Assembly (NCBI RefSeq): GCF_037414475.1
Contig: NZ_CP147913.1
Location: 5,888,001-5,952,000, forward strand
Source: Myxococcus stipitatus
GTDB taxonomy: Bacteria > Myxococcota > Myxococcia > Myxococcales > Myxococcaceae
DNA: 64,000 bases
Direction: 5' to 3'
In this document: piece after piece, positions 28,541 through 38,900 of the stretch
Position numbering within the stretch: the stretch's first letter is position 1
Layout: the number at the start of each line of letters is the position of its first letter
The notes under the pieces: model-generated
Seen by the model: only the letters and a program-made list of their open reading frames with translations
Told to the model about the DNA's origin: nothing
Database searches by the model: none
Program-made: the position numbers and the translations under genes

Positions 28541-29692
28541 ATGCGGCCCCAACATTTGGAGGGCCGCCGGTTGTCTCGTCTTCACCTGTTCGCCACCGTT
28601 CCGCTGTGCGCCCTCATCGGCTGCGCCACTGTGAAGTCTCACCCGGTGGAGACCTCTCCCGAGGCTCCTCCTCCCGTGGCGGCGCTTCCCTCCGAACAAG
28701 GCGCACCCGCTCCGGTGGAGACCGTGCCCCCGGCGGACACACCCGCTGCGTCAGCCGCAGTGGCTCCGGGTGAGGGCGCCTCGGCGACGGCTGCCGCGCG
28801 GAGTGCGGTGGCCACACCCGCCACGGGGGCAACGAAAGAGGGCGCTTCGGAGACGGCTGCCGCGCGGAGTGCGGTGGCCGTGCCCGATTCGGGGGTGAAG
28901 AAAGAGGGCACTTCGGAGGTGCGTGGAGCTTCCGCCGCGAAGCAGGACGTGGCGGGCGTGGAGATGTCTCCGGTCGCGAAGGGGGGGGCCGACGAAATCC
29001 AGCGTGCTCCCGTGACGCCCGAGGTGGTGTCCACCGTCGTCTCCGAGGAGAAGAGCCGGCCGCTGGTGACGGGAGTCGTCGCGGCGGCGCTGGAGGCCGT
29101 CGCGCTCGTGGTCTCTCCGGGTTCGCACGCGGATGGTTTCTGGGAGGCGTACCGCACGCCGATGCAGATGGCGCGGCTCATCGTGTCGCGCTCCTCGCAG
29201 CTCGTGGGCGAGCGCAACCTGGCGCGCCTGAGCCGGGGCATGCCGAACGACTGCTCGGGCTTCGTGCGTCTGGCCTATCTCTCCGCGGGCATCGACCTGG
29301 TGGCGCATGGCTTCCTCGCGGGAGAGAACGCCGTCTCCGCCATCTTCCGCCGCGCCACCGCGGGCGGACGCATTCACCACAACGCGCCTCGTCCCGGAGA
29401 CCTCGTCTTCTTCCGCGAGACGTATGACCGCAACCGCGATGGTCGGCGCAACGATGGGATGACCCATGTGGGTGTGGTGGAGGGGATGGGCAAGGACGGC
29501 ACCGTCACCTTCATCCACCGCGGCAGCAAGGGCGTGGCGCGCAGCCGGATGAACCTGGCCTATCCCGAGAAGCACCAGCTCTCGCAGGGCGGCCCCGTGG
29601 TGAATGACTTCCTGCGCCCCGCCACCAAGCGCTCGCGTGCGTACCTCACGGGCGAGCTCTTCGTGGCCTTCGCTTCTCCCGAAGGGCTGTAG
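28541..29692 (+). CDS. NlpC/P60-like lipoprotein with Ala-rich repeat linker
   Basis: A 383-residue predicted lipoprotein with a signal ending in the lipobox ALIGC. Residues 30-170 are a low-complexity Ala/Pro/Val/Glu linker with a 22-residue tandem repeat, able to span the periplasm. The C-terminal 200 residues carry a papain-like cysteine peptidase pattern: Cys238 in PNDCSGFVRLAY and His309 in MTHVGVVEG, followed by a His/Asn-bearing strand (FIHRGSKG). Enzymes of this type cut peptidoglycan peptides. ATG 28541 is supported by AGGTGGG upstream. It lies directly behind the giant membrane gene. Confidence 0.78.
   Translation: MRPQHLEGRRLSRLHLFATVPLCALIGCATVKSHPVETSPEAPPPVAALPSEQGAPAPVETVPPADTPAASAAVAPGEGASATAAARSAVATPATGATKEGASETAAARSAVAVPDSGVKKEGTSEVRGASAAKQDVAGVEMSPVAKGGADEIQRAPVTPEVVSTVVSEEKSRPLVTGVVAAALEAVALVVSPGSHADGFWEAYRTPMQMARLIVSRSSQLVGERNLARLSRGMPNDCSGFVRLAYLSAGIDLVAHGFLAGENAVSAIFRRATAGGRIHHNAPRPGDLVFFRETYDRNRDGRRNDGMTHVGVVEGMGKDGTVTFIHRGSKGVARSRMNLAYPEKHQLSQGGPVVNDFLRPATKRSRAYLTGELFVAFASPEGL
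28772..28903 (+). repeat. 66-base tandem duplication in the lipoprotein linker
   Basis: Two adjacent 66-base units (28772-28837 and 28838-28903) encode nearly the same 22 residues, starting EGAS(A/E)TAAARSAVA. The unit keeps the frame and lies in a flexible linker, so it probably sets linker length. Confidence 0.85.
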
Positions 29693-29751
29693 TTTTCCAG
29701 TCGTCACCTCGCACCCCGCGTGGCTTTGAAGCTTCACGCGGTTGGTGCGTC

Positions 29752-30189
29752 ATGACGGCCATGCGAATCGCCCTGTTCGTTGGTGTTCTGCTGCTCGCCT
29801 CGGGCTGTGTCGTGCATACGCGACATCCCCCCCGCCCGGGGCCACCGCCGCCTCCTCCGCGTCCCTCCGCGATGTCCTACAACGAGGCGGTGGACCGAGG
29901 CTTCGGCGAGTGCCGCGCGCGGCGTTACGATTGCCGTCTCAAGGAAGCGAACCGGACGGGCCGCGACATCTGGAAGGTGAAGTTCTTCGCCTCCGCTCCC
30001 GGCGCGCGCGGACATCTCCACCTCGAGTTCGACGCCTACTCGCGCAACCTGCTCAAGGTGGACGAGAAGGTGAAGGCCCGCAGGGGCCATGACCATGACG
30101 ATGACGACGATGACGACTGGGATGATGACGACCATCGTCACGGCCGGGGCCGCGGGAAGAAGCGCGGCCACTCGCGGCACGACGACTGA
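29752..30189 (+). CDS. Small lipoprotein with Asp/His-rich C-terminal tail
   Basis: A 145-residue protein with a signal peptide and lipobox LASGC, a Pro-rich hinge (PPRPGPPPPPPRPS), and a small alpha/beta domain (about 40-110; YNEAVDRGFGECRARRYDC...KVKFF). The tail contains a run of seven Asp, HDHD and DDDDHRH, and basic Gly/Arg/His stretches. Such tails bind divalent metals or nucleic-acid-like polymers; that role is inference. ATG 29761 is an alternative start. It is 59 bases downstream of the NlpC-like gene and may be its operon partner. Convergent with the kinase gene. Confidence 0.65.
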   Translation: MTAMRIALFVGVLLLASGCVVHTRHPPRPGPPPPPPRPSAMSYNEAVDRGFGECRARRYDCRLKEANRTGRDIWKVKFFASAPGARGHLHLEFDAYSRNLLKVDEKVKARRGHDHDDDDDDDWDDDDHRHGRGRGKKRGHSRHDD

Positions 30190-30204
30190 CGGGGGCTGAT
30201 GACG

Positions 30205-30228
30205 GCCCGGGGCGAAGTATCCCCGGGC
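30205..30228. terminator. Bidirectional hairpin between convergent genes
   Basis: A perfect 8-bp stem GCCCGGGG/CCCCGGGC with an 8-base loop fills the 42-base gap between two opposing stop codons (30189 and 30232). It ends in TT on the plus strand. It likely terminates both genes. Confidence 0.7.
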
Positions 30229-30231
30229 TTC

Positions 30232-32826
30232 TCAGCCGCCCTTCTTGTTGAGCTTCTGGATGGCCCGGTTCGCTTCGTCCTGGCCACAGTCTCCGCCCTT
30301 GGCGGCGGTCAGCTCCGCCAGCCGGACGAGCGCGGGAACCGCGTCCATGTTGCCCATCTGCCCCAGGCGCCTGGCGGCGACGCGGCGCACGCCGCAGTCC
30401 TTGCCCTCCAGGGCCTTGGTGTATGCCACCACGAGGTCGATTCCCTCCGTGGCCTTGATGGCATCCAGGTAGCGCAGCGCGCCCCACTGCGTGGGAGAGA
30501 AGTCCTCCTCGGCGCGGTCCAGGAAGTGCGGGCGGATGCGCTCCTTCGGGAAGGCGCCCAAGAGGCGCGTGAGGTCGTCCGTGTCGCCGCGGCCGAAGTC
30601 CTCCGCGAGCCCATCCAGCACGGAGTCCTCCACCGCCGCGCGGCCTTCCGCGTCCAGCGTGGCGAGCAGCACCCGCTCCTTGTCGTGGTTGCCCAGCGCA
30701 TGGTGCGTGGCCGCCAGGGCGCGCCGCACGGGGGCCTGCTTCTGCTCCTCGTTCGAGGTCGCGTTGAGCACCGCCAGCGCTTCGCTCTTGTTGCCGTCCT
30801 TCAAGAGGGACATGGCGCGCACCGAGGGGCTGCTCCGGTGCACCACCCACGCCACGCCGCCGGCCATGAGCACCAGGGCCCCGAACACCGCCGCCGCCTG
30901 TCGGGGCTTCGCGCGAGCAAACGCGACCGTCCGCGTCAGCCCCTGCTTCATCTTCGCGGGCGACAGGCCGGAGCGCAGGGTGTCCTTCAGCGAGAACGAG
31001 CGAAGGCGGTCCTTGAACGTGGCCATGGCCACGCTCGTCTTGCGCAGCGCGGGGGCCAGGTGAAGCGCGAGCGCGCTCTGCTTCTCGAAGCGGCCGCCGA
31101 AGGGCGGTCCCTCCGCCGCGCGCAGGCAGCGGTAGAGCTGGAGCTGCTCCTCACGGGCGGGCAGGGTGATGGAGCCGCAGGGCTCCACGTCCGCCTCCGC
31201 GCGGTTGCGCGCCAGGTTCACCGCCTCGGTGAAGGTCACCTCACCCGCGGCGGCGACGTGCTCCACCGTCTCGAGCACCTCCATGGGTTCGCCGAGCACG
31301 GTGTCGGAGGCGAGCAACACTTCGCCCGCGTGCAGGCACACGCGCACGTTGAGCCGCTCCTCCTCGGGGAGCGTCTGGTTGTGGCGCCACAGCCGGTCCT
31401 GCATGGCCATGCCGCACAACACGCCCGACGTGGGCGAGCGGAACACCACCAGCAGCGCGTCTCCGCGCTTCTGCACGAGCCGTCCCTCGTGCTCGCGCAC
31501 CAGCGGCATCAGGAGCCGGTCATGGGTCTCCAGCATCCGCGCGTTCTCTTCGTGCGTCTGTCGGCTGGTGCGCTCGGTGAAGCCCTGGATGTCGGTGAGC
31601 ATCACCGTCAGGTTCTGCGGCCTCACCACCGAGCTGCTGCTCGACAGCGAAGGCCCGGTGCCGGACGTCCGAGTCGCCCCGAAGGTGGCCGTGTTCGAGC
31701 GCGCCACCGGCTCCACGCCAAACGCGGCCGTGCCCTGGCTGGCGCGGTGGGGCATGGGGGCCGGGGCGCCGTGGGCGCCGAAGGCGGAGGTGCCGCTGGG
31801 GCTCGGGGCGGGGCTCGCCACCACGTCCGCGCCGCCGAAGACCGCGGTCCCGCTGGGGCTCGGTGTGCCCACCGCCGCCGCGTGGCCCGCGCCGAAGACG
31901 GATGTTCCCGAGGGCGTGGTGCTGCTCGGGACGGGGCTTGTGTAGGCGGGCGTTCCCATGCCTGGGGTGAGGACGGAGAGCGACGCGTGGGCGGCGGCCA
32001 GGGCATCCGCGAGCTCGTGTGCGCTCTGCGTCCGCTTCGCCGGGTTCTTCTCCAACAGCCGCATCACCAGCGACAGCAGGCCGATGTAGCGCGACAGCGA
32101 AGGCGCGGCTCGGTCCAATGGCAGCGGGGCATGTGAGGCGTGCTGCGCGAGGAAGTGGCGCGCCTGGGGCCCATCGAAGGGGAGGCGGCCCGCGAGCACG
32201 CGGTAGATGAGCACGCCGAAGGTGTACAGGTCGCTGCGCGTGTCCACCTTCGCGCCCACCGCCTGCTCCGGCGACAGGTACTCGGGGGTGCCGAGCACCA
32301 CGCCCACCTGGCTGACGTTGCTCTGCGCGTCGGGCTCCACGAGCCGCGCGATGCCGAAGTCCAACAGGCGCGCTTGCTCACCTCGCGCGCCCGGGGAGAT
32401 GAAGACGTTCTCCGGCTTGAGGTCGCGGTGGATGATGCCCTTGTCGTGGATGGCGGCGAGGCCCTCGGCGAGCTGGTGCAAGAGCGGCAGCGCGCGCCCG
32501 GGGGCCATGGGGCCTTGAGCGAGGACGTCGAAGAGGCTCTCGCCCTCCACGAACTCCATCACCAGACAGGCGTGGTCGCCGGACTCGCCGAAGTCGACGA
32601 TGCGCACCACGGAGGGGTGCTCGACGGCGGAGAGGAGGCGGGCCTCGCGCTTGAAGCGCTCGGCCATGCCGGGCTGGGCGTTGAGGTCATGGTGAAGGAC
32701 CTTGATGGCCACCTTGCGGCCCAAGGAGACCTGTTCACCCAGGTACACTTCCCCCATGCCGCCCGAGCCCAACGGACGGAGGACCCGGAAGCGACCGTCG
32801 AGGACGAGAGAGTCGGGAGCCAGCAC
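30232..32826 (-). CDS. Ser/Thr protein kinase fused to a degenerate class III cyclase domain and HEAT-like repeats
   Basis: An 864-residue fusion. Residues 1-280 are a complete Hanks-type kinase: GSGGMGEVY loop, Lys42, HRDLKPEN with Asp135, DFG at 157-159, and SPEQ. A linker (285-400) has five (S/G)TxxFG-type units. Residues 405-570 have the class III nucleotide cyclase fold; both metal Asp are kept (Asp412 in TDIQGFT, Asp456 in RGDALLV), but the transition-state Asn and Arg positions read Glu516 and Thr520, so cyclase activity is doubtful. A membrane helix (645-662) leads to an extracytoplasmic HEAT-like alpha-repeat tail. The layout suggests a transmembrane signalling kinase. Divergent from the giant TPR gene across 155 bases. 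Confidence 0.85.
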   Translation of the reverse strand: MLAPDSLVLDGRFRVLRPLGSGGMGEVYLGEQVSLGRKVAIKVLHHDLNAQPGMAERFKREARLLSAVEHPSVVRIVDFGESGDHACLVMEFVEGESLFDVLAQGPMAPGRALPLLHQLAEGLAAIHDKGIIHRDLKPENVFISPGARGEQARLLDFGIARLVEPDAQSNVSQVGVVLGTPEYLSPEQAVGAKVDTRSDLYTFGVLIYRVLAGRLPFDGPQARHFLAQHASHAPLPLDRAAPSLSRYIGLLSLVMRLLEKNPAKRTQSAHELADALAAAHASLSVLTPGMGTPAYTSPVPSSTTPSGTSVFGAGHAAAVGTPSPSGTAVFGGADVVASPAPSPSGTSAFGAHGAPAPMPHRASQGTAAFGVEPVARSNTATFGATRTSGTGPSLSSSSSVVRPQNLTVMLTDIQGFTERTSRQTHEENARMLETHDRLLMPLVREHEGRLVQKRGDALLVVFRSPTSGVLCGMAMQDRLWRHNQTLPEEERLNVRVCLHAGEVLLASDTVLGEPMEVLETVEHVAAAGEVTFTEAVNLARNRAEADVEPCGSITLPAREEQLQLYRCLRAAEGPPFGGRFEKQSALALHLAPALRKTSVAMATFKDRLRSFSLKDTLRSGLSPAKMKQGLTRTVAFARAKPRQAAAVFGALVLMAGGVAWVVHRSSPSVRAMSLLKDGNKSEALAVLNATSNEEQKQAPVRRALAATHHALGNHDKERVLLATLDAEGRAAVEDSVLDGLAEDFGRGDTDDLTRLLGAFPKERIRPHFLDRAEEDFSPTQWGALRYLDAIKATEGIDLVVAYTKALEGKDCGVRRVAARRLGQMGNMDAVPALVRLAELTAAKGGDCGQDEANRAIQKLNKKGG

Positions 32827-32981
32827 GCCGGGCGCATCTTGTCCGAACTCCGTCCGGCGCGCATGACGAACATCACGGACAGTGGCCCTGGGGTCGCGCC
32901 GCCCCGTCGCCTGCTCGCCGGGCGAGGGATTGTCATAAATTTCGGGGGCTTGGACCCCGTGGTAGCGTCCGGGCTCCCGCG

Positions 32982-35900
32982 ATGGCCAACGAGAGTGACT
33001 CCCCCAAGCCCACCGTGGCGCCCGATGCGCGCGCCGCCGCGCCCGAGCTGCGCCTGCTGGACCGCAGGGCCTTCGTGGGCTTCCCGGCGCTGGAGGTGAT
33101 GCCGGGGCTGCGCATCTCCGACTTCGCGCTCCAGATTCCGGACGTCAGCTTCCCCTTCAACGTCAGCGCCGGGGCCACGCGTTATCAGCGCAAGAAGCTG
33201 CTCTTCGGGTTCCTGGAGCTGTCCGTCGACGCGGACCTGGTGACACGGAGGGTGGCGGAGCTGGCGGGGCGCCTGGCGGGACTGGAGGAGGTGCGGCTGC
33301 ACTTCCGCCCTGGGTATCTGGAGGGACAGGGCCGGCTGCCCGCGCCGGAGCGGACGCCCTTCACGTTCAAGGTCGCCTTCGACGCGGATGGGGAGAAGCT
33401 CGCCGTCTACTTGTACGACGTGCGGCTCTACGGGTTTTCCTCCACGCCGTCGGTGCAGGTGCCGGGGTTGTTGTCCGCCGCGGTGGGTGCGCTGGCGCTG
33501 GTTCCCGACGTGGAGGCGCGAGGCGCCACGGGCTTCAGCACGCGCGTGCTGCCGGCGCTGTGCCAGCTGGCGGCGGTGAGCCGTGGCTACAAGATGCCGT
33601 CGTTGGACACCGCGCGCCTGTCCGCCGCGGAGGTCTCCAGCACGGGGCTTCGTCTGCGCTTCGCCGCGGGAGGGTTGCCTCCGCCGTCGGCTCCGGACGA
33701 GGAGCTGCTGCTGACGCTGGAAGGCGCGCGGGCCTTCGCGGACGCGGAGGCGCTCGTCGCGCAGGGGCGGCTCGCCGAGGCCCGGCGGCTGTACCTCCAG
33801 GCGGGTGACGCGCAGGACGCGCATCCGTTCGCCGCGGAGCGGCTGTTGTCGCTGCTGGTGGCGGACCCGCAGGCGCATGAGCTGGCGTTGGATGTGGCCG
33901 CCACGCTCCAGCGCAGACGGGACCGGAGCCCCGCGGCGCTGTGGGGCGAAGCGGTGGTGCGCGAGCGGCGGGGCGAAGGGGCTCGGGCCGCGGAGCGCTA
34001 CCTGGCGCTGTGCGCGCTGGCTCGCCGGACGTCGGAGGAGGCCGCGGCGTTCTTCTCCGCGGAGGCCGCCGCGCGGTGCTCGCGCGACACCGCGCCGCAG
34101 GTGGCGGTGAAGGCGCTGCACGAGTTGCTGGGCCTCAAGCCGGACCACCTGCCTTCGCTGAAGGCGTTGGCGCGCGCGTCGGACCAGGCGCGCGACAGGG
34201 CGGGCGCGGTGCGGGCCTATCGCCGGCTGGCGGCGCTCGCGAGAGACCCGCATGAGGCCGCGGATGCACACGTGCATCTGGCGCGGCTGTGCGCGCAGAC
34301 GGAGGACGACATCGCCGGGGCGCGTCTGCACTGCGAGGCGGCGCTGCGGTTGTCTCCCGACCAGCCCGACGCGCTGCTGCTCCTGGGGGAGCTGTGCCAT
34401 CGCGGCGGAGAGCACCTGCGCGCGCTGAAGGCGTTGGACCGGCTGCGCGAAGTGTCCATGGCGCGGCACGAGCTGGACCGGGTGGGCCATGCCGACCTGA
34501 TGGCCGGCCGCGTGTGGGAAGAGGGGTTGAAGCAGGCGGAGAACGCGCTGCTTCGCTATCGCGAGGCGGTGTCGCTGCTGCCGGGTGAGCCGGAGCCCCT
34601 GTTCGCCGCGGCGCGCGTGGCGGAGGGCCTGGGCCGGTTGCAGGAGTCGCTCGCGGGCTACCAGCAGGCGCTGGAGCTGGCGGGGCCGGCGCCGCGCTCG
34701 GAAGGGATTCGCCGCGCCGCGCACGAGAGTCATCACGCGCTGGCCCGGCTGTATCGCTCGCGGTTGGGTGACCCCGCGCGTGCGCGGGAGCACCTGGAGT
34801 CCGCGCTCGCGCTGGACCCTCGCGACGCGGTGGCGTTGGAGGAGCTGGTTCCGTACTTCCGCATCACCGGCAAGTCGCTGGAGCTGGCCGATGCGTTGGA
34901 GAAGTCCGCCGCGCTCCAGGAGGAGCCGGCCCGGCGCGCCGCGTCCTGGGCGGAGGCGGGCGAGCTGTATCGTGGACGGCTCCAGCAGCCGGAGAAGGCG
35001 GAGCGGTTGCTCCTGCTCGCGCTGGAGGCGGACGCGGACCATCGGCCCGCGCTGGAGTCCCTCCTCGCCCTGGCCGAGGCCCGTCGCGACGGGCCATTGC
35101 TGACGCGGTGCCTGTCCGCGCTGGCGCGGCTGGCGTCGGACGTGAAGGAGCGCGCGCAGAAGTACCGCCGCCTCGCGGTGGCCGCGCGCGACCTCGCGTT
35201 CGATTTGGACCTGGCGGTGCACTCGCTTCAGGAGGTGCTGCGCGCGGAGCCGGATGATTTGCCGGCGCTGGGTGAGCTGTGTGCCCTCCAGCGCAAGCGC
35301 GCGGACATGGCCGGGCTGGCCGTGGCGCTGGAAGAGCGCGCGCGGGTGGCGGAGGCGCAAGGGGACAAGCGTCTGGCGGCGGCGGCGCTGCGGGAGCTCG
35401 CGGGCGTGTTGGAGGCCCGCCTGGGCCGGGTGGGCGACGCGCTGGTGGCGTTGGAGAAGGCGGCGCGACTGGCGCCGGACACCGCCGTGCTGCTGGACCT
35501 GGCGGACCTGTCGCTTCGCTGCGAGCGCCCGGAGCACGCGCGCAAGGCACTGGAGTCGCTGCTGGCGACGCTGCCTCGCACGGCCGCGCCGGAGAAGCTG
35601 GCGGACGTGCGCGCCCGGCTGGGCCGTGCGTGCGAGATGCTCGGAGACCGCGAGGGGGCCATCGCCGCGTACGCGCAGGCGCTGCCGCTTCGCCGTCTGG
35701 ACGACGCGCTGGCCGCGCGGCTGGAGGCCCTCTACACGGAGGCGGGCGAGACGCAGGCCCTGGCCGAGCTGTGGGCGGGCCGCGCGCAGGCGCTGATGGG
35801 CGCCGAGCGGGCCGAGGAGGCCGCGCCCCTGTTCCTCCAGAGCGCGCGTGTGCTGCTGGAGCGGGGCGAGAAGTCCGCCGCGTTGCTGCGGCTGTCGGCG

Positions 35901-38900
35901 GCGTTGGAGGCCAGTCCTCAAGGGCCCCTGGCGGCCGAGGTGCTGGAGTCGCTGGCGGAGCTGGAGCTGGAGCGGGGCGAGAAGCTGGAGGCCGCGAGGC
36001 TGTACGCGCGCCGGGCCGCGCTCGTGCCCGAGGCCCGCGCCGGCGCCCGGCTGCTCTTCCGCGCGTCGCTGTTGGCGGCGGGCACCAGCCGTGAGGAGGT
36101 GTTCCTCGCCGAGTCGCTGGAGCGTGATGCGACCTTCGCGCCCGCGCGTCAGCGGCGCGGTGAGCTGCGCCTGTCCACCGATGCACGCGCGGCGCTGGAA
36201 GACTTCGAGGCGGTGCTGGCGCTTCCTCCCGTGGACGCGGACGCGCCTCGGGAAGCGGAGCGGGTGGCCCTCACTCGCAAGGCCGCGAGCGCCGCGGTGC
36301 GCGCGGGACGCACGGACTCCGCGCGCCGGCTGCTGGCCGAGTACTGCATCCGCGTGCCGGAGGACCTGGACGCCCGCGTGGAGCTGGCGAACCTGCACCG
36401 CAAGGCGGGGGCACGCGAGGCCCTGGCGGACCTGTTGGTGGAGCTGTGGCCCCGGCTGTCCGGTGAGCCTCGCCGCGCGGCTCGCCGCGAGCTGGCGGAG
36501 CTGTCGCTGGGCCTGGGGCGCGCGGGCGCGGCGGTGGACTCGCTGCGCAGCTTGAGGCTGGAGGAGCCGCACGACATCTGGGCGGCGCAAGCGCTGCTCG
36601 ATTTGCTGCCGCCTCCGGGCACGGGCTCCGCCGATGAAGAGGCCGAGCGCCTGGAGTTGTTGGGGGCGCTCGTGGCGTCCTCCACGGGCGAGGACCGCGC
36701 CGAGTTGCTCGCGCGCCGCGCGGTGCTCCACCGCGCCTCTGGCCGCGTCTCCTCCGCGCGTGATGACTTCTCCGAGGCGGCGAGCCTGGCGCGCCGTCCC
36801 GCGCCGCTGCTGCTCGCGCTGGCGGAGCTGGCGCGCGAGTCGCAAGACGAGGCGGGCGAGCTGGCGGTGTGGCGTCGCGCGGTGGGCGCGGATGTCCGGC
36901 TGGGCACGCGCGCGCGGGAGCGGCTGCTCGCGCTCGCCGGGGTGCTGGCGGAGAAGGACTCGCGAGAGCTGGCGCGCGAGGCGCTGAACGCCGCCGTGGC
37001 CCTGGAGCCTTCGGAGACGGAGCGCTGCGACGCGTTCTTCGCGCTGGCGGACCTGGCGCGTCGCGATGAGCGTCCGGACGAGGAGGCCGCGGCGCTCGCC
37101 GAGGCCGCGCGCCAGGGGCCCACGCCCCGCCGCGTCGAGGCGCTGCTCGCCCGGGCGGCCCTGCTCGAGACGAATGGGAAGCTCGCGGAGGTGCGCGAGA
37201 GCCTGGAGGCAGCGCTCGCGTTGGCGCCTCGGCATGCGCGGGCCACCGCTTCATTGCAGCGTGCCCTGCGTGCGCTGGAGGACTGGGCGGCGCTGGCGGA
37301 GCTGCTCTCCGCCGAGGCCCCTCATGCCGGGCCCGCCGAGTCCGCGGCGATGTACTCGGAGCTGGCGTCGCTCTATCTGGAGCGGCTCGAGCAGCCCGCT
37401 CCCGCGGAGGCGGCGCTGCGGCAGGCCCTGCGGTTCGCTCCGGGCGATGCGGGGACGCGGCGCCGGCTGGTGTCGCTGGTGGCGGGGCGAGGCGAGCTGC
37501 GCGAGGCCGCGGCCCTGCTGGAGACCGCCGCCGAGAGCGCGGGGACGACCGAGGCCGCCGCGCTGCTGCGCGAGGGCGCGGCCCATGCGCGCGAGGCGCA
37601 GGACCTGGACCGCGCGCTGAAGCTGGCGCGCAAGGCACACGCCCTGGTTCCCGCGCGAGGGGAGGAGCTGGCCTCGCTGGCCGAGCTGCTCTACCTGCGC
37701 GGCGCGGTGGTGGAGGCGCTGCCGCTCCAGGAGACGCTGGCCTCGACGGTGGACTTCGCGGCGGACCCCGACGCGGCCGAGTCGACGTGGCTGCGGCTGG
37801 CGGAGCTGGCGGAGAGCGCGGGCGAGACGAAGCGCGCGGTGAGCGCGTACCGGAAGCTGCTCGTCGAGCGTCCGCTGTGTGAGCCCGCCGTGCAGCGGCT
37901 CTCCGCGCAGCTGGAGAAGGATGACCCGCGCGGCGCGTTCGACGTGCTGGTCACCCACGCGCGCGCGCTGGCGCCCTCCGAGGACACGGTGCGGCGGTTG
38001 GTGGTGCTCGCGGAGAAGGCGCGGGCCTCGCTCGCCGACGCGGGTGTGGCGGCCTCGCTGCTGACCCGCGCCGCGGAGATGGCGGCCTCGCCGCTGCCGC
38101 TGCGCCTCCAGCTCGCCTCGCTCTATCGCGAGACGGGCCGCTCGCTGGAGCTGCTCACGGAGCTGCGGCATGTGGCCGCGCTGAGCCTCCAGGCGGGCGA
38201 TGTCTCCGGGACGCTGGCCGCGTACGAGGAAGAGGCGCGGCTCGCGGAGAACACGGGGCGCGCGGACGAGGCGCTGCGCGCGCTGGCGGACGCGCGGGAC
38301 TTGTTGCAGTCGCGGGGCCGGGCACCGGAGGCCGCCGCGTGCGAGCGTCGGCGCGCGGAGCTGCTGCGCGACGTGAAGCTGGACCTGCCAGCGGCGGAGA
38401 GCGCGCTGGACCGGGCGTTCTCGTTGGCGGAGGACCTGGGCACAGCCCGCCTGGGGGCCGCGCTGGCCGAGCGCCGGGACGACGCCGAGGCGGAGGCGCT
38501 CTGGCTGGAGCGCGCGCTGCCGTTGCTGGAGGACGCGAAGGAGGCGGCGTCGCTCCGCCTGCGCCTGGCGAAGCTGCACCTGGGCGTGCTCTCCGACGTG
38601 GAGGAGGCGGAGCGCTTCCTGCGCGGGGCGCTGCGGCAGGACCGCTCGCTCGACGAGGCCGAGGTGTTGCTGGCCCGGCTGTTGGAGCGCGACGGCCGCC
38701 TCGCGGAGCTGGCCGCCTGGTACGAGGAGTGCGCCGAGAGCGAAGCGGATGCCGAGCGGCGCGCGGAGCTGCTCCAGCGCGCGGCGGTGCTCTACCGCGA
38801 CAGGGCAGGGCGCCCTGACGCGGCGGCGGCGGCCTTCATCGCCGCGCGCGCCGCGCGTCCCGACGACCTGGACCTCACCGCGCAGGCCGCGGAGCTGCTG

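Noticed and set aside
32559..37235. Minus-strand open frame of about 1550 codons opposite the TPR gene
   Set aside because: The composition (Arg/Gln/Leu-rich, low Asp/Ile) and lack of domain motifs show it is a shadow of the real TPR gene.
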